Shown here one piece after another: positions 23,264 through 26,734 of a DNA stretch of 26,734 nt. The DNA comes from CAYPPG01 sp964412555 (GTDB lineage Bacteria; Hinthialibacterota; Hinthialibacteria; Hinthialibacterales; Hinthialibacteraceae). The position numbers and the translations under genes are program-made. Positions within the stretch are counted from its first letter, which is position 1, and every line of letters begins with the position of its first letter. The stretch is from assembly GCA_964412555.1 (NCBI GenBank), contig CAYPPG010000084.1, positions 1 to 26,734 on the forward strand, written 5' to 3'. The notes beneath the pieces are model-generated. The model did no database searches. It was not told where the DNA came from and saw only the letters and a list, made by a program, of their open reading frames with translations.

Positions 23264-23387
23264 CGGGTAGCCAGGACAAGACGTCAGGTCTGTTCTGGCG
23301 GTAGAGCGTTATTCGGCAAGGGCAGATTACGCTTGCCCTTGGTACCCAGTGAGAAACATGGGCAAACTACGCTTGTCCTAGGTACCC
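23264..23387. repeat. Palindromic intergenic repeat, copy 2
   Basis: Starts CGGGTAGC. Hairpin A at 23270-23299 (GCCAGGAC against GTTCTGGC, inner AGAC/GTCT), hairpin B at 23317-23341 (CAAGGGCA/TGCCCTTG) and a second, weaker copy of B at 23360-23378 (GGGCAA/TTGTCC), each followed by GGTACCC. Compared with copy 1, stem positions change in pairs (G-C to A-T in A, T-A to C-G in B). It lacks the nested GGGCGGTTC palindrome of copy 1. Located about 100 bases before hom. Confidence 0.8.
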
Positions 23388-23488
23388 TATGAGGGAAGCA
23401 AAAGCGAAGGAATCAGCTTCCGCCTTCACGAATGGCTCTATATACATTACACTTCTTTCCATAAATCGTAAAACTGAGGAGAGCATCG

Positions 23489-24790
23489 ATGGCTTTGCGC
23501 GCTGGTTTGATTGGATTTGGAACCGTCGGGACTGGAGCGGTAAAAACTCTTTTTGAAAATAAAGATACTATCAACAAACGGGTAGGGACAGAAATCATCC
23601 TTGCCGGTATTGCCGATGTCGACTGGCAAAAAGATCGGGGAATCGATCTCTCTCAGGTAAAATGTACGAACAATGCATGGGAACTGATCCGTGATCCGGG
23701 CATCGACGCCATTATTGAACTCGTTGGGGGAACCGGTATTGCAAAGGAATTTGTGCGCGGTGCGCTCGAAAACGGCAAAGATGTGGTCACGGCCAACAAG
23801 GCTTTGCTGGCTCATGATGGCAGCGATTTATTCAAAATTGCGGCTGAAAACGGCCGAAAAATTCACTTCGAAGGTTCGGTGGGGGGAGGCATTCCATTGA
23901 TTCAATCGTTATACGGCGGTCTTGCATCCGCCAAAATCAACGAAATCCACGCGATTATCAACGGAACCAGCAATTATATTCTCACCGCCATGGATGAACG
24001 CGGGCAGACTTTCGATGAAGTCCTGACAGAAGCGCAGCAATTGGGATATGCCGAATTAGACCCGACCTTCGATGTCGACGGCATCGATGCCGCCCATAAG
24101 ATCGCCATCCTCGCATCGATTTGTTTCGATACTTCGGTGAATCTCGATGAAGTCTATACTCACGGCATCCGAGATATCACTGTTGAAGATATTCGTTTCG
24201 GCAAGCGATTGGGATACCGCTTAAAATTGCTTGCTATCGCCAAAGATTTAGGGAACGAGGTGGAAGTTCGCGTCCATCCGACTTTCATTCCCGAATCGCA
24301 GTTGCTTGCGTCCGTCAACGGCGTGTTCAATGCCGTGAATACTCACGCGGAAGGGCTTGGATCAACCATATTATATGGACGCGGAGCGGGAGACTTACCG
24401 ACCGGCCACGCCGTAATCAGCGATTTGATGCAATGCGCATTGGATCGTGTCTCTCCACGCCACATCAGTTACGATCATTTCTTTACCCCGCGAAAGAAAA
24501 TGCGCCCCATCGGCGAAGTGATCGCGGAATATTATTTGCGCTTCATCGTGCAAGATAACCCCGGCGTCCTTGCAAAGATTGCAGGCATTTTGGGAGAACA
24601 CAACATCAGCATTCTCTCTGTCCTGCAAACCGAAGCCAGCATAGAAAACATCTGCCCTATCGTCATCATGACGCATGAGGCGAGCGAAGGTGATATTTTG
24701 CATTCTTTGGAACACATTGCGGAGTTGGATGTTGTCATGGCTCCACCCAAAGTGATCCGGATCGAACAAATGAATTCGAGTAACGATTAA
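23489..24790 (+). CDS. hom: Homoserine dehydrogenase with C-terminal ACT domain
   Basis: 433-residue enzyme reducing aspartate semialdehyde to homoserine for threonine and methionine synthesis. NAD(P)-binding GFGTVG at 9-14; TANKALLA with K104; NGTSNYIL at 158-165; catalytic region ELDPTFDVDGIDAAHK with K204; ACT domain from about 350 (RFIVQDNPGVLAKIAGILGE), the usual site of threonine feedback. Length matches the monofunctional ACT-bearing form. GAGGAG seven bases upstream of the ATG. First gene of an operon with the ApgM-family gene 18 bases downstream. Confidence 0.96.
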   Translation: MALRAGLIGFGTVGTGAVKTLFENKDTINKRVGTEIILAGIADVDWQKDRGIDLSQVKCTNNAWELIRDPGIDAIIELVGGTGIAKEFVRGALENGKDVVTANKALLAHDGSDLFKIAAENGRKIHFEGSVGGGIPLIQSLYGGLASAKINEIHAIINGTSNYILTAMDERGQTFDEVLTEAQQLGYAELDPTFDVDGIDAAHKIAILASICFDTSVNLDEVYTHGIRDITVEDIRFGKRLGYRLKLLAIAKDLGNEVEVRVHPTFIPESQLLASVNGVFNAVNTHAEGLGSTILYGRGAGDLPTGHAVISDLMQCALDRVSPRHISYDHFFTPRKKMRPIGEVIAEYYLRFIVQDNPGVLAKIAGILGEHNISILSVLQTEASIENICPIVIMTHEASEGDILHSLEHIAELDVVMAPPKVIRIEQMNSSND

Positions 24791-24808
24791 TAGAAGGAGT
24801 CTTTTCTC

Positions 24809-25999
24809 ATGAAATACATCATCGCGATTCCCGATGGCGCAGCCGATATTCTTTCCGCGTATCCCGACGGGAAAACCCCTATGAAATTGGCCGATACCCC
24901 GACTATGGATGAACTCGCCGATTATGGGCATGTTGGATGGGCGAAGACGGTTCCCGACAATCAACATCCTGGCAGTGATGTTGCCTGTCTTTCTATCTTC
25001 GGATACAATCCCGCCGAAGTCTACACCGGCCGTGCGCCGCTTGAAGCGGCGAGTATGGGAATCTCTCTTGGAGAAAACGTCGCTTTCCGCTGTAACCTGG
25101 TCACGGTTGAAAACGAAACGATGAAAGAGTTCACCGCCGGTCATATTACAACCGAGGAAGCGGATCAAATCATTCAATCGCTGAACGAGAAATTGGCGAC
25201 GGAGACCATTCGCTTTCATACGGGTGTTCAATACCGCCACATTATGGTGGCTCCTCCCGGTTATGGCCAAGTCGATTGCACACCGCCGCATGATATACTC
25301 GATCAAGAAATTGCCCCTCATCTACCAAGAGAGGAATCGAGAGAAAAAGTGCTGGCGTTGATGAAACATTCCCGTGATATCCTCGCCGATCATCCGGTCA
25401 ATCAGAAACGCAAAGCCGCCGGTAAGCCGCCGGCGAGTCAAATCTGGTTATGGGGGCAAGGAACCGCCCCGAAATTAGCTCTTCATCGCGCCCGGTATGG
25501 TAAACAGGGTGCTGTTATTTCCGCTGTCGATTTGATCAAAGGGATCGGGAAACTTGCCGGTTTGGACATTATCGAAGTCGAAGGAGCCACCGGCTTACCC
25601 GACACGAATTACGAAGGCAAAGCCGATGGTGCTCTGGAAGCCCTTGAAAGCAAAGATTATGTGTTCATCCATGTCGAGAGCACTGACGAAATGGGTCATA
25701 AAGGGGATGAAGCCATGAAAACGCAAGCAATGCGGGATTTTGACCAGCGGATGCTTGCACGATTGGTCAAAGGGCTACGGCAAAAGGGAGATGATTTCCG
25801 CATTTTGGTCATGCCTGATCATCCAACCCCCATTTCATTAAGAACGCATACAAAAGATCCTGTACCCTTCATCTTATACGATAGCCGTACTCCGCAAAAA
25901 CACGGGAATGACGGATATTCCGAAGCTGCCGTTATGATTCGGACTGAACAGGTTGAATTGGGGTATGAATTGTTGGATGTTCTTTTTGAGAGTAAATAA
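24809..25999 (+). CDS. ApgM-family protein, probable homoserine kinase
   Basis: 396-residue alkaline-phosphatase-superfamily protein of the archaeal-type cofactor-independent phosphoglycerate mutase (ApgM) family. Metal site D9 (PDG); nucleophile S56 in HPGSDVACLSIFGY; metal ligands in HVESTDEMGHKGD (about 287-299) and MPDHPTP (about 334-340). Some bacterial members of this family are known to serve as the homoserine kinase instead of ThrB. The tight operon with hom (18-base gap, own GAAGGAG site) strongly favours that role here over glycolysis. It would supply O-phosphohomoserine to threonine synthase, which is not in the window. Confidence 0.85.
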   Translation: MKYIIAIPDGAADILSAYPDGKTPMKLADTPTMDELADYGHVGWAKTVPDNQHPGSDVACLSIFGYNPAEVYTGRAPLEAASMGISLGENVAFRCNLVTVENETMKEFTAGHITTEEADQIIQSLNEKLATETIRFHTGVQYRHIMVAPPGYGQVDCTPPHDILDQEIAPHLPREESREKVLALMKHSRDILADHPVNQKRKAAGKPPASQIWLWGQGTAPKLALHRARYGKQGAVISAVDLIKGIGKLAGLDIIEVEGATGLPDTNYEGKADGALEALESKDYVFIHVESTDEMGHKGDEAMKTQAMRDFDQRMLARLVKGLRQKGDDFRILVMPDHPTPISLRTHTKDPVPFILYDSRTPQKHGNDGYSEAAVMIRTEQVELGYELLDVLFESK

Positions 26000-26249
26000 G
26001 GAATTCAATATCTGAGTTGGGATTTCCATGTTTTGAGGATGAACAGGATTTGAATTTTGATTGGTATACGAATTTGACGATTGATCAGTAATCAATTTAT
26101 CGGCTTCCAGTTGCCATTAGGGCTTCCGTGAATCGTGTTGTAGTATTGGGTTTCCACTTCGAATAATGAGAGTGAAATGAGTATCTCAAAATGGAAGTAA
26201 CTGAATATTTACAAAGCGAAACCCATTCAATCTGGAGCGACTCAAAATT

Positions 26250-26688
26250 ATGCATGAATACACAAAAACAGAAACGATCCTAGCAAATGTTCCCTATATT
26301 TTCATGGTTGTTATCGGTGCATGGACAATCGCGTATGCTGATGGATTTTCTGCTCAAGTGTTGGCCGGCGCAGGAGGGTATTTCGCATATGGAATTCTTG
26401 GTGCTGTATGGATTATGATTTTCGTATGCCCCTATTGTGCTTATTATGCTACCCACAGCTGTCCGTGCGGTTATGGAATGATTTCAGCTAGAATCATCAA
26501 GAAGGGAGACTACAATTGTTTTTCCGTGAAATTCAAACGGCACATTCCCGTGATTGTCCCGTTGTGGTTGATTCCAGTTGTGTGCGGGGGGGATTGCGCT
26601 GTGGAATTCTTTTTCCTGGCCGTTACTTAGCCTGTTGATAGTCTTTGTGGTGGATTCATGGATTATTCTGCCGCTTGTCTTGTTTTAG
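26250..26688 (+). pseudogene. Small cysteine-rich membrane protein, frameshifted near its 3' end
   Basis: The upstream frame (126 codons, stop at 26630) encodes two hydrophobic segments, then CPYCAYYATHSCPCGYG, a cysteine cluster that could bind metal or a cluster, then KFKRHIPVIVPLWLIPVV. At a run of seven G (26586-26592) the reading turns polar. Dropping one G continues as CGGIALWNSFSWPLLSLLIV and FVVDSWIILPLVLF before TAG at 26686-26688, an evident further membrane pair. The intact form would be about 145 residues. It may be a true one-base insertion, phase variation, or a sequencing error. Function unknown. GGAG lies 12 bases before the ATG. Confidence 0.65.
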
Positions 26689-26734
26689 TTCAACGTGAAT
26701 TGGAGAATGAAACCATGAGAGTTAAGGAATAAAT

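Noticed and set aside
24395..25321. Minus-strand open frame (308 codons) opposite hom and the ApgM-family gene
   Set aside because: It spans the junction of two well-supported genes and has no recognisable family. Shadow frame.
26028..26060. GAGGATGAACAGGATTTGAA-type phrase resembling dispersed intergenic words in some environmental genomes
   Set aside because: A single occurrence in this window; no evidence of a repeat here.

Overview
The window looks like chromosomal DNA of a Gram-negative-type, heterotrophic, polymer-degrading bacterium of moderate GC content. It carries three exported Gfo/Idh/MocA oxidoreductases, a Cys-type sulfatase, a secreted GH32 fructan hydrolase, a secreted CBM9-like protein, a pseudopilin, and a large exported protein with a dockerin-like motif, a Pro/Thr/Ser linker and an FGE-sulfatase-type domain. 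That mix is common in Planctomycetes/Lentisphaerae and in uncultivated phyla such as Omnitrophota, Hinthialibacterota or Poribacteria. I cannot assign a phylum from this sequence alone. Nothing indicates an integrated phage, a CRISPR array or an intact insertion sequence.

Layout. Positions 125-3967 (minus) hold a radical SAM/SPASM-like protein, an AMIN-amidase-3xLysM cell-wall hydrolase and a small TPR protein with its own terminator. Positions 4402-6058 (plus) hold a translationally overlapping pair: a CysH-type APS/PAPS reductase and a DUF89 (ARMT1-like) metal phosphatase. A tRNA-Glu(CTC) with its promoter follows at 6151-6222. Directly behind it lies a decayed C-terminal piece of what reads as a SAVED domain, the ligand sensor of CBASS-type antiphage effectors, interrupted by one in-frame TAA. 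The 861-residue FGE-like protein (6798-9383) converges on a DUF4405 cytochrome-like membrane protein with overlapping stop codons.

From about 10.2 to 23.1 kb is a minus-strand-rich accessory region: Gfo/Idh/MocA 1, GH32, a 3'-terminal sialidase fragment, a cold-shock protein, Gfo/Idh/MocA 2, two toxin-antitoxin modules (DUF433/DUF5615 and RHH/PIN), a PAS-degenerate GGDEF protein (plus), a sulfatase, a pseudopilin (plus), Gfo/Idh/MocA 3 and a CBM9-like secreted protein. The oxidoreductases, sulfatase and GH32 could act together outside the cytoplasm on modified or sulfated glycans, but they sit in separate transcription units. Each has its own ribosome-binding site and several have their own promoter.

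Positions 23489-25999 (plus) form a core-metabolism operon: homoserine dehydrogenase with a C-terminal ACT domain, followed 18 bases later by an ApgM-family protein that the context suggests is the missing homoserine kinase. The window ends with a small cysteine-rich membrane protein whose 3' end is shifted by one base in a run of seven G.

Two intergenic regions (19856-19962 and 23264-23387) carry copies of one palindromic repeat family whose hairpin stems show compensatory differences. The most unusual items are the SAVED relic beside the tRNA, the sialidase relic, the leaderless antitoxin promoter with a palindromic operator, the CysH-DUF89 pair and the palindromic repeats.
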